Positions 13,556-19,746 of a stretch of 20,346 nt of DNA are shown piece by piece. The DNA comes from Piscibacillus sp052246295 (GTDB taxonomy: Bacteria; Bacillota; Bacilli; Bacillales; Alkalibacillaceae): the NCBI GenBank assembly GCA_052246295.1, contig JBQQCO010000035.1, one strand, 5' to 3'. The position numbers and the translations under genes are program-made. Under the pieces are notes generated by a model. The model was not told where the DNA came from and searched no databases. It saw nothing but the letters and a program-made list of their open reading frames with translations. Every line of letters begins with the position of its first letter. Position 1 is the stretch's first letter.

Positions 13556-13578
13556 AAAATCCGCAAATTGCAGATTTT
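13556..13578. repeat. Inverted repeat with 11-bp arms
   Basis: AAAATCCGCAA, one base, TTGCAGATTTT: arms match at 10 of 11 positions. It looks like a protein-binding site. It follows a G-rich run (TGTTCGTGGGGGGTTCG). Confidence 0.4.
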
Positions 13579-13756
13579 GCGTTCCGATATTTAAAACCCG
13601 CTTGGAATCTTTATCGCAATAATACGGACAATGACAATGTTTCAACCGCTTCATTTTCGGAATCACGGCGACAATCGGAAATCGTCACCGCCTTTATTGT
13701 TTTATCGCTTACATTCGAATGTGTTGTTTCTATTGTCCGATATGTGACGTTAAATA

Positions 13757-13790
13757 TTAAAAATAAAGACGCCGAATCTATTTCGACGCC
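13757..13790 (-). terminator. Terminator of the serine recombinase gene
   Basis: On the minus strand GGCGTCGAA / TTCGGCGTC (9 pairs, two G.U) then TTTATTTTT. It overlaps the end of the gene. Confidence 0.75.
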
Positions 13791-14350
13791 TTTTCCCTCA
13801 CTTTTGCTTTACGTTTAGCACGAACTAACGTTGATTTAGAAATCCCCGTCATTCGTTCAACTTCCGTATAAGAATTCGATTCCAACAATTTCAAAGCGTG
13901 TTCAATCTGTTTCTTGCCGAATTTGTTGGGACGTCCTTCACGAAAGTCTTCTTTTTGCTTTGCGATCACTTTTCCTTCTTGAGTACGTTCTACAATCATG
14001 TCCCTTTCAAATTGTGCGAATGAACTCATGATGTTGAAAATTAATCGTCCCGTTGGTGTATCTTCGACAATCCCCATGTTTAGTATGTGAACCTTTACGC
14101 CTTTATTAAATAAGTCTTCAATTAATGATGTTGCGTCTTTTGCCGACCTTGCGAATCTATCAAGTTTTGACACCATTATTGTATCGCCTTCTTTTACCTT
14201 ATTAAGAAGACGTTCAAATTCAGGTCTTTCCTTTGTTGTCCCCGTTACCTTTTCTTGATAGATTATTTCGCAACCTTCCGCCTTCAATTGGTCGATTTGC
14301 GACTGTAAGTCTTGACCTTTTGTCGATACTCTAGCGTAACCATATTTCAT
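13778..14350 (-). CDS. Serine recombinase (resolvase/invertase family)
   Basis: A 190-residue site-specific recombinase. The N-terminal catalytic domain starts KYGYARVSTKGQD with nucleophile Ser9. SKLDRFARSAKDA and TGRLIFNIMSSFAQFERD are hallmark segments. The C-terminal HTH (YTEVERMTGISKSTLVRAKR) binds the recombination site. The size fits Tn3-type resolvases and Pin-type invertases; it could resolve multimers of the element or act as a plasmid-like stability function. ATG 14350 is chosen because AAAGGGG lies ten bases upstream and the family start (KYGYARVS) follows directly. The promoter TTGACA-17-TAATAT (14444-14416) is flanked by two 13-bp repeats. Confidence 0.92.
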   Translation of the reverse strand: MKYGYARVSTKGQDLQSQIDQLKAEGCEIIYQEKVTGTTKERPEFERLLNKVKEGDTIMVSKLDRFARSAKDATSLIEDLFNKGVKVHILNMGIVEDTPTGRLIFNIMSSFAQFERDMIVERTQEGKVIAKQKEDFREGRPNKFGKKQIEHALKLLESNSYTEVERMTGISKSTLVRAKRKAKVREKASK

Positions 14351-14387
14351 TATGAATTCGCCCCTTTTAACCGCAATAATTTTGACC

Positions 14388-14462
14388 ATAAGTTATGACC
14401 ATTCGTCTAATACTGATATTATCACCTCGCCAAATCGTTGTCAAAACTTATAAGTTATGACC
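14388..14462 (-). promoter_or_regulatory. Resolvase promoter flanked by direct repeats (possible res site)
   Basis: ATAAGTTATGACC occurs at 14388-14400 and 14450-14462. Between them, on the minus strand, lie TTGACA (14444-14439), a 17-bp spacer and TAATAT (14421-14416). Resolvases often repress their own promoter through the res site, so the repeats may be recombinase subsites. Confidence 0.55.
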
Positions 14463-14788
14463 ATAAAAATACAGACGTAATAGCGAAAGAATCAACGATA
14501 TTACCATACGTGGACAATGTTCCTATAACGCAAATATAAGCGATTTGAGAAGGTTTTGTTGTTCCAATACGGATAAACATTAACGAAGGAATAAAAAGCG
14601 AATATAAAGCGAATATGGACGGATTTGAACGTGATATAAGGCGAATAATTCGACCCCACCACACGGGGGATAGGGGGTCAGAAAAAGCGAAAAAGGCGTT
14701 CAAAAAATATATAATATAATTCGAAAACCTTCGGGGGACATAAAGCGTTAAGCTTCGGGGGTTATTACGATAGCTTCACAACGTCCAT

Positions 14789-14816
14789 AAAAAAAGACGC
14801 CTAGCGAATAGACGTC
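14789..14816 (-). terminator. Terminator of the 112-residue gene
   Basis: GACGCC (14796-14801) / GACGTC (14811-14816) with a minus-strand T run, directly after the stop codon. Confidence 0.75.
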
Positions 14817-15155
14817 CTATTTTGTGGCAATATTATTTTCGTAATATGAAATTAATTCATGTTCGTCCTTCTCTATTTCGGGAATTAAAATCGTTTCAAT
14901 CCCTTCGATTACTTCGCCAATATCTTTAAGACCTTCGAGTGTATAACGGTATAAATCGCCTATTGTTTCGACTATAAATCTATTAGATTCTTCGTCTAGT
15001 GTTGCAACAAATGATTTCTTTACCGTTTGTTGTGTTGCGTCAAGCATTAACCCCCGTAATTCCTTATCGTGACAAACCGCCAGTTCGAAGCGATTAGATA
15101 AATAAAAAGTTACCCCTTTTCGATTTACAATTTTGATTCCTTTGATTTCGTCCAT
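14817..15155 (-). CDS. Hypothetical protein, 112 residues
   Basis: No family recognised. The product begins MDEIKGIKIVNRKGVTFYLS, suggesting a beta-rich N-terminus, then a helical acidic C-terminus (PEIEKDEHELISYYEN). ATG 15155 is chosen because AAGGGG lies nine bases upstream; an in-frame TTG further up has no better site. The upstream intergenic DNA is a copy of the one in front of the 46-residue gene, so the genes of this region are probably controlled alike. Confidence 0.6.
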   Translation of the reverse strand: MDEIKGIKIVNRKGVTFYLSNRFELAVCHDKELRGLMLDATQQTVKKSFVATLDEESNRFIVETIGDLYRYTLEGLKDIGEVIEGIETILIPEIEKDEHELISYYENNIATK

Positions 15156-15189
15156 ATCAAACAACCCCTTTTCGTTTTAATTTATCTAA

Positions 15190-15370
15190 ACGTGTTGTTT
15201 GAAGTTTATTCGTTGTGACACTTTGTCGCCATTTTTTTTTAATAACGTGACCCCACCCAACGGGGGACGCCCCCTATTCCGCAACTCAAAAACCGAATAA
15301 AATAAATACGCTATATTTTCGATAACTTCGGAACGTTCAGAGACGATTGTTGACGTATAAAAAAAGACGC
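15190..15370 (-). repeat. Duplicated intergenic unit, copy II
   Basis: Closely matches 15555-15720: TTATTCGT...TTTGTCGCC, ACGGGGGACGCCCC, AAATACGCTATATTTT and GACGATTGTTGACGTA occur in the same order. It contains a C-run/G-run inverted repeat. A shorter relative lies near 14650-14690. Confidence 0.7.
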
Positions 15371-15387
15371 CTATTCGATTAGACGTC
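15366..15387 (-). terminator. Terminator of the 46-residue gene
   Basis: GACGCC (15366-15371) / GACGTC (15382-15387) followed on the minus strand by TTTTTTT. It overlaps the stop codon. Confidence 0.75.
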
Positions 15388-15519
15388 TTTCATGGATAAT
15401 TGTTCGGCTAGTCTATTAAACGCTTTATTGAAATCTTGTTTTGCTTTTTCGCTTGGTTCGTTACTTATGATTGTAATAGTAAATTTTCCTTCTTTCACAG
15501 TTCTTTTATTTACCTTCAT
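15379..15519 (-). CDS. Small protein, 46 residues, paralogue of the 60-residue gene
   Basis: ATG 15519 with AAGGGGAA seven bases upstream; stop at 15379 inside the terminator. The product (MKVNKRTVKEGKFTITIIS, then NEPSEKAKQDFNKAFNRLA) matches the 60-residue gene at NEPSE-A---FNK--N-LA. A beta strand and a helix are likely. No family is known to me. It is one unit of a repeated gene-plus-intergenic array. Confidence 0.65.
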   Translation of the reverse strand: MKVNKRTVKEGKFTITIISNEPSEKAKQDFNKAFNRLAEQLSMKDV

Positions 15520-15554
15520 GATTACGATTCCCCTTTTACACTTTTTGTTTATAC

Positions 15555-15720
15555 GTGTTATTCGTTTGTTATTCGTGACTTACATTGTCGCCTACCAGTA
15601 ACATACCCCCATAACGGGGGATGCCCCTTATCCGACAAACCCAAAACCCCATGAAGTAAATACGCAATATTTTATATAACTTTGGACGTTTTAGTGACGA
15701 TTGTTGACGTAAAAAATGAC
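15555..15720 (-). repeat. Duplicated intergenic unit, copy III
   Basis: Second copy of the 15190-15370 unit. It includes a perfect CCCCC-ATAAC-GGGGG hairpin, then GATGCCCCTTATCCG, AAATACGCAATATTTT and GACGATTGTTGACGTA. Confidence 0.7.
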
Positions 15721-15746
15721 GTCCCTTGTCGTGTATTTGGGACGTC
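15711..15746 (-). terminator. Terminator after the 60-residue gene
   Basis: Perfect 8-bp stem GACGTCCC (15718-15725) / GGGACGTC (15739-15746) followed on the minus strand by ATTTTTT. Confidence 0.75.
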
Positions 15747-15820
15747 TTAATCGTTAGGGGAAATAAAAAATTTCCTTGTAATAATCGTTATTTTTATTAT
15801 ATTCAATTTCTTACAGACGT

Positions 15821-16003
15821 TCAAGATTGATTATGATTATTATGGGATTCTTTTTGCTTCATTTGTTCATTAACAATTTTATTTACTCTTTTCCGAGCTA
15901 ACTGATTTAGCAGTTTATTGAATTCTTTCATTGCTTCTTCACTTGGTTCATTATAAGTGACATGGATCGTATCTTTTCCAATTTTCACTGTCTTTTGTTT
16001 CAT
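15821..16003 (-). CDS. Small protein, 60 residues, paralogue of the 46-residue gene
   Basis: Starts MKQKTVKIGKDTIHVTYNEP, then SEEAMKEFNKLLNQLARKRV, and ends in a polar basic tail. The NEPSE-A---FNK--NQLA core is shared with 15379-15519. AGGGATGGG stands about eight bases upstream of ATG 16003. It is divergent from the membrane-anchored gene at 16116. The function is unknown. Confidence 0.65.
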   Translation of the reverse strand: MKQKTVKIGKDTIHVTYNEPSEEAMKEFNKLLNQLARKRVNKIVNEQMKQKESHNNHNQS

Positions 16004-16115
16004 AAACTATGCCCATCCCTAAACTACTTGCTATATTAAACTTTGACCTACAAAGATATACAAATATTGATACAATAATATTAAATATTTTTCCAAATAG
16101 GGAGGGAATTATTCT

Positions 16116-16568
16116 ATGCCAATTTGGGTTCAATGGGTTAGTTTTGCTTTTGCGGTCGTGGGTTTTTGTTCAGGTCTTTATGCCTTATATTTGAACCACG
16201 AACGAACTACAATCGTAAGACGTCAAGAAAAAGAACGTCTTGAAGAAAAGAAGAAGGCGAAGTTCAAAGTTGATACTGGCGAAAAAATGGGTTCAAAACG
16301 GATTCAAAAAAGGTTTTTACTCACTAACGTTGGACAAGCGGAAGCAAGAAACGTTCAAGTCGAATTTTATAATTATGACCGTGAAAAGAATCGTAAAAAA
16401 TGCGACCCACTTGCAGGGGAAAGCGTCCCTTCTACAATCAATTCGGGTCAAACGGTCGATATGTTGTTAGTTGCGGATATGTTGAACGCCCCGCCTTACG
16501 ATATTGTTATTACGTGGGAAGACGACAATAAATCCGATAACATAATTAATACGACATTGAATCTATAA
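16116..16568 (+). CDS. Membrane-anchored protein with beta-rich domain, paralogue of 6974-7429
   Basis: A 150-residue protein: one transmembrane helix (VSFAFAVVGFCSGLYALYL), a basic/acidic linker (EKERLEEKKKAKFK), then a beta-rich domain (RFLLTNVGQAEARNVQVEF, VPSTINSGQTVDM, APPYDIVITWEDD). The order and key residues match 6974-7429 near the other end of the element. GGGAGG lies upstream of ATG 16116. It converges with the winged-helix gene through a shared terminator. The function is unknown; membrane location suggests surface sensing or exclusion, by inference. Confidence 0.7.
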   Translation: MPIWVQWVSFAFAVVGFCSGLYALYLNHERTTIVRRQEKERLEEKKKAKFKVDTGEKMGSKRIQKRFLLTNVGQAEARNVQVEFYNYDREKNRKKCDPLAGESVPSTINSGQTVDMLLVADMLNAPPYDIVITWEDDNKSDNIINTTLNL

Positions 16569-16596
16569 AGACGGGGACTTCGCTTCCTCGTCTTAT
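16566..16596. terminator. Bidirectional terminator
   Basis: AAGACG (16568-16573) / CGTCTT (16589-16594) with inner GGA/TCC, between two converging genes. Confidence 0.65.
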
Positions 16597-17513
16597 TCGT
16601 TTATCCAATCATAATATATAGTATTGTCGCCTTCCGTATCGTTATTTGCGTCATTCAACCAATCATAAAACAATATATTTCCTTTGTGGGTTGTAGCAAC
16701 TACCTTTCTACTAATTGGTGCAAACTTTGTTATTAAAACCCCAAAGAAATATCCGTCAAACGATTTTTTTATCCTTCCCAATTTCTCCATAAATATCGAC
16801 GTCTTAAATGATTCGATTATCGCTTCAATTACTTCTTGTGATAGATATACTTTCATTTGTTTCATTGCATTCTTTACAATACCCCATAAACGGAAGATTC
16901 TTTTCGCTTTGAAAAATGGTTTTGCCGTATTGATGAAATCCTCGGGAACGATATCTTTCGGGATAAATGAACAATCTATTTTGTCGGATTCCGATTCTTT
17001 ATCATTAGACGTTATAACTTTGTTGTCACGGGACGTCATACCTTCTTTGTCTTCTCTTAAATTATTAGGTAATGATTCTTTTTCAAATGGTTCGAATTCG
17101 TCAATAAGCGACAACTCATTGTCGATATTAGCTTCTTGAACTTTGTCTGATGTAACCACTTGTTGTAACCTTTCTAATGAAAAAGGAAGAATACGAACTA
17201 CCTTAACGGAAGGACGACCAGACATTGTTTGAGTACGAACACTATCAATAACACCTATTGATTCAAGCTTTTTTATTGCTTTATTTACTGTTTTTCTTGA
17301 ATACCCAGTTTCTTTTGCTATTGTCGCTTGTTTCATGAATGATAAACCAATACAACGTAAGGATGCTTTACCAAGGCAAAATAATACATCAATAACTGAT
17401 TGAGGGACATTATGTTTTAAGTGATCTATGTAATTATAAATTGATTCGTTCATTTCAGTTATATTATTAAATGATTCGTATTGTTTTAAAACATCAAAAT
17501 TAATAGCGTTCAT
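16593..17513 (-). CDS. Winged-helix protein, possible replication initiator or regulator
   Basis: A 306-residue protein. Residues about 30-110 form a winged-helix domain (NVPQSVIDVLFCLGKASLR, then FMKQATIAKETGYSRKTVNK, then KKLESIGVIDSVR). A polar linker rich in Asp, Glu and Ser follows (about 125-185), then a second helical domain (DFINTAKPFFKAKRIFRLW, YFFGVLITKFAP). This layout is common in Bacillus plasmid and mobile-element proteins annotated only as HTH or replication-associated. AAAGGAAGG precedes ATG 17513. It starts 14 bp after the integrase stop and is probably co-transcribed with it. A DnaD-like or Rep-like role is plausible; a pure regulator is the alternative. Confidence 0.6.
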   Translation of the reverse strand: MNAINFDVLKQYESFNNITEMNESIYNYIDHLKHNVPQSVIDVLFCLGKASLRCIGLSFMKQATIAKETGYSRKTVNKAIKKLESIGVIDSVRTQTMSGRPSVKVVRILPFSLERLQQVVTSDKVQEANIDNELSLIDEFEPFEKESLPNNLREDKEGMTSRDNKVITSNDKESESDKIDCSFIPKDIVPEDFINTAKPFFKAKRIFRLWGIVKNAMKQMKVYLSQEVIEAIIESFKTSIFMEKLGRIKKSFDGYFFGVLITKFAPISRKVVATTHKGNILFYDWLNDANNDTEGDNTIYYDWINE

Positions 17514-17527
17514 ATAAATCCTTCCTT

Positions 17528-18478
17528 TTAAAATAATTTTTCTATTGGCGAAAACTTCGAGTGATTATCACGAACTTCATTCGAAAACATATTGACGTAG
17601 TTCCGCACCATATCCATTGACGTATGACCAAGAACGGATTGAAGCGAAAACACGTCCGCACCATTTTGAACACTCATCTTTGCAAATGTGTGTCTGAATG
17701 TATGTGGAGAACAACGAACATTTTGAATCCCTGCTTGACGCCCATATTTCGAAATAGCCGTTTGAACTGCTCGAATCTGCAACGGTTCATTATCGATATT
17801 GACAAATAAGGTTTTGGTGTCTAATGAACCCCGTATTTGTAGATAATTCGCAAGTTGTTTTTTCATTCGGTTTTGAATAGGTACAAATCGTTCTTTGTTT
17901 CCTTTACCGTCTATGCGAATAAGACCGTCTTGAAAATTAATGTCATTGGTTTGTATGTCACATAACTCACGTACACGGACGCCCGTTTCAAGCAATAACA
18001 TCATGATTGTATAGTCACGGATCCCTGTGAATGTGGTTCGGTCTGGTTGTCGCAATAATGAGTGAATTTGTTCACGGGAGAACGTTTCGATAATAGTTCT
18101 TTTTTGTCTTACAAGCTTGACGTTCTTGACGGGATTTTGGGTAATAAATCCTTCCCGTTCCAAAAAATTAAAAAATGAACGAATCGCTCTTAAATTAGCG
18201 TTAATAGTCGTCTCTCTTTTTCCTTCTTTCATCATTCCAAGTATGATTACGTCCTTTATTGTTTCTTCGTTCAACTTCACTGGTGACGTTGATATTTGAT
18301 TACGTTCTAAACGCTTTTGAAATTTGGTCAATTCATTTCGATAGTATTTTGAAGTATGTTCGGAAAGATTTCGGATTCTACAATCTCGCATGAATAAGTT
18401 GAATAAGTATTCAAACGAATCCGATTCAGTTGGTTGTTGAAGAATATCGGGGGATAGTTTGTTCCGACGTCTTGCCAT
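17528..18478 (-). CDS. int: Tyrosine integrase of element B
   Basis: An intact 316-residue tyrosine recombinase. The N-terminal core-binding domain covers about residues 20-115 (FEYLFNLFMRDCRIRNLS) and the catalytic domain follows. Active-site residues: Arg168 (TGVR), Lys195 (GNKERF), His259 and Arg262 (HTFRH), His285 (LGHTS), nucleophile Tyr294. It should integrate and excise element B at the tRNA-Leu copies. ATG 18478 is preferred because AAAGGA lies nine bases upstream; the longer reading frame has no such site. It sits about 157 bp from att copy 3 and reads away from it. It is related to the broken integrase of element A and targets the same site. Confidence 0.95.
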   Translation of the reverse strand: MARRRNKLSPDILQQPTESDSFEYLFNLFMRDCRIRNLSEHTSKYYRNELTKFQKRLERNQISTSPVKLNEETIKDVIILGMMKEGKRETTINANLRAIRSFFNFLEREGFITQNPVKNVKLVRQKRTIIETFSREQIHSLLRQPDRTTFTGIRDYTIMMLLLETGVRVRELCDIQTNDINFQDGLIRIDGKGNKERFVPIQNRMKKQLANYLQIRGSLDTKTLFVNIDNEPLQIRAVQTAISKYGRQAGIQNVRCSPHTFRHTFAKMSVQNGADVFSLQSVLGHTSMDMVRNYVNMFSNEVRDNHSKFSPIEKLF

Positions 18479-18540
18479 TCGAATCAATCCTTTCGATTTG
18501 ATATTCGAACAATGGACGTCTTCACACTTCGTATTATTAG

Positions 18541-18550
18541 TTCGCACGAC
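18541..18550 (-). repeat. Second inner repeat of element B, right copy
   Basis: On the minus strand GTCGTGCGAA, matching 6140-6149 at the other end. It also resembles the tRNA core sequence GTCGTGCGCG. Confidence 0.4.
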
Positions 18551-18570
18551 TAAAAAGCCGTAAAAACACG

Positions 18571-18602
18571 AAAAAAGCGACTAGGAATCGAATCCTAATC
18601 GC
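18571..18602 (-). terminator. Terminator beyond att copy 3
   Basis: GCGACTAGGA (18577-18586) / TCCTAATCGC (18593-18602), one G.U pair, followed on the minus strand by TTTTTT. It would end a transcript of the tRNA segment at att copy 3. Confidence 0.75.
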
Positions 18603-18625
18603 TTCATATCGCCGTCATATCAACG
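18600..18625 (-). repeat. Arm-type repeat of element B, right copy
   Basis: On the minus strand it matches 6045-6070 at 23 of 26 positions. It lies 10 bp inside att copy 3. Confidence 0.7.
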
Positions 18626-18634
18626 TTTGACTAA

Positions 18635-18717
18635 TACCGGTGGTCGGGTTCGAACCGACACTCCGTGAGGAACACGATTTTGAGTCGTGCGCGTCTGCCA
18701 ATGCGAACTACACAAAA
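18635..18717 (-). pseudogene. Degenerate tRNA-Leu(CAA), att copy 3
   Basis: The 53-bp att core (18635-18687) continues into tRNA-like sequence up to about 18702 (GCGCACGACTC, ATTGGCAGAC on the minus strand). The anticodon stem CACGA/TCGTG, loop CTCAAAA, variable arm and T arm are intact. The 5' end is not: the acceptor 3' strand CACCGGT would need a partner like GCCGGTG, but TTTTGTG is present and pairs only in part. The D stem is also abnormal. It is therefore probably not a working tRNA. An unusual but functional tRNA is less likely. Confidence 0.6.
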
Positions 18718-18730
18718 GGACTAATATAGA

Positions 18731-18756
18731 CATAAAAAAAAAGCCTTTAAAAGGCT
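18731..18756 (-). terminator. Terminator of the intact tRNA-Leu gene
   Basis: AGCCTTT (18742-18748) / AAAGGCT (18750-18756), followed on the minus strand by a long T run. Confidence 0.85.
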
Positions 18757-18765
18757 CCATATTAA

Positions 18766-18847
18766 TAGCGAAGGTGGGATTCGAACCCACACGCCCGAAG
18801 GCACTTGATTTTGAGTCAAGCATGTCTGCCGGTTCCATCACTTCGCC
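18766..18847 (-). tRNA. tRNA-Leu(CAA), intact
   Basis: Reads leftwards. Acceptor GGCGAAG pairs with CTTCGCT (one G.U), discriminator A, no encoded CCA. Anticodon stem CTTGA/TCAAG with loop CTCAAAA gives anticodon CAA, which reads UUG. A long variable arm (TGCCTTCGGGCGT) and T stem GTGGG/CCCAC with loop TTCGAAT confirm a class II leucine tRNA. It has its own promoter and terminator and differs in sequence from the att tRNA copy with the same anticodon. Confidence 0.9.
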
Positions 18848-18859
18848 AGAACGAAAACT

Positions 18860-18888
18860 AGTATAACATGATTTTAAAAAGTTGTCAT
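18860..18888 (-). promoter_or_regulatory. Promoter of tRNA-Leu(CAA)
   Basis: On the minus strand ATGACA (18888-18883), a 17-bp spacer and TATACT (18865-18860). The expected start point is just upstream of the tRNA 5' end at 18847. Confidence 0.65.
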
Positions 18889-18900
18889 TACATTTTTAAA

Positions 18901-18925
18901 GCCCCTCATAATCGAGGGGCTTTTT
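18901..18925. terminator. Terminator after the endolysin gene
   Basis: Perfect GCCCCTC (18901-18907) / GAGGGGC (18914-18920) with TTTTT on the plus side and CTTT on the minus side. Probably bidirectional. Confidence 0.75.
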
Positions 18926-18988
18926 GAAACGGGACATGTTTGTGATCAGTCCACGCTATTATTATTTTATTGAATCGTCTTTTTATGC

Positions 18989-19744
18989 TTACAAATTACC
19001 TTTATTCAATCGACGTTGGAGCTCTTTAACCACTTCTGATGGACGACTTAACACTTTATCATGAGTTGTTCCTAAATACTTTTGTAATTTACCGATGGTC
19101 TCAGGTCCTAATAAACCATCAACTCTAGCACCTATTAATTGTTGTAAAGCTTTAATGACTAAGCTACCCTTTTTACCACTACCAAATTTGATTGTATTAC
19201 CATAAAACGCTTCAGTTATGGCATTACGTATTTGGTCACTAATTTCACCATCAACTACAGTACCTAATACTTCTTGCAAGGCACTAGTAGTTTTCACTCC
19301 CCATTTACCGTCAACTTTTAAATTAACTGCTACTAGGTTCTTTCCTAGATACTTTTCAGGATCTACTGCATGAGTTTTATTAATATTCCAGTTGCCGCCT
19401 TTATGAAGTTCGAAGTGTAGATGCTGACCAAATGAACGACCAGTATCGCCCATAACCCCAATAACTTGTCCTTGTTTAACATGGTCACCAGATTTGACTT
19501 TACGAGAACCGTTTCTTAAATGCGCATAAACAGACTCCCAAGTCTCCCCGTTAACCGTGTGTTCAATCATAATGCACTGGCCATACGAATCAGAGTTGTA
19601 TGAACGTGTGACTTTTCCGCCAGCTACTGCTTTGATTTTATGGTATCCTGGTTGAGCATAATCAACACCGTTATGCGTTGGGCGCTCTTTAGTTCTGAAT
19701 CCACTTGTTACACGTTTAACAGTCGGATAAATGAATGTAGCCAT
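18989..19744 (-). CDS. Phage endolysin: M23 peptidase with C-terminal peptidoglycan-binding domain
   Basis: A 251-residue lysis enzyme that would cut cell-wall cross-links during phage release. The zinc peptidase of the LytM type spans about residues 10-130: His24 and Asp28 (HNGVD), His75 and the HLHFE motif (His108, His110). From about residue 140 two repeats of the type VDGKWGVKTTSALQEVLG and VDGLLGPETIGKLQKYLG form a peptidoglycan-binding region. There is no signal peptide, in line with holin-dependent release. AAGGAG lies about 13 bases upstream inside the holin end, and the ATG follows the holin stop by 2 bp. It is the last gene before the tRNA and att region. Confidence 0.93.
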   Translation of the reverse strand: MATFIYPTVKRVTSGFRTKERPTHNGVDYAQPGYHKIKAVAGGKVTRSYNSDSYGQCIMIEHTVNGETWESVYAHLRNGSRKVKSGDHVKQGQVIGVMGDTGRSFGQHLHFELHKGGNWNINKTHAVDPEKYLGKNLVAVNLKVDGKWGVKTTSALQEVLGTVVDGEISDQIRNAITEAFYGNTIKFGSGKKGSLVIKALQQLIGARVDGLLGPETIGKLQKYLGTTHDKVLSRPSEVVKELQRRLNKGNL

Positions 19745-19746
19745 GT

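Larger units (their letters stand above)
12574..13777. other. Gene-free control region, possible origin
   Basis: It contains two minus-strand terminator-like hairpins, a third hairpin, a palindrome near a TATAAT, a pyrimidine-rich tract, iteron-like repeats and an 11-bp-armed inverted repeat. The only long ORF here (12889-13182, plus strand) is a product of the T-rich strand and has no ribosome binding site. Confidence 0.5.
14351..14816. other. Gene-free region between resolvase and 112-residue gene
   Basis: Contains the resolvase promoter, a tandem 11-bp repeat AAAGCGAATAT (14595-14605 and 14606-14616), related GGCGAATAA near 14640 and a GC-rich hairpin region (about 14657-14680, GACCCC/GGGGTC). 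The 82-codon minus-strand ORF at 14455-14703 has no ribosome binding site and is not accepted. Confidence 0.45.

Noticed and set aside
14455..14703. 82-codon minus-strand ORF
   Set aside because: No ribosome binding site. It overlaps the resolvase promoter repeat, the AAAGCGAATAT repeats and a GC hairpin, so it is better seen as noncoding.
6009..18634. Element B as an integrative conjugative element
   Set aside because: No relaxase, coupling protein or type IV secretion gene is visible.
18620..18841. 73-codon minus-strand ORF
   Set aside because: It covers two tRNA sequences and a terminator.
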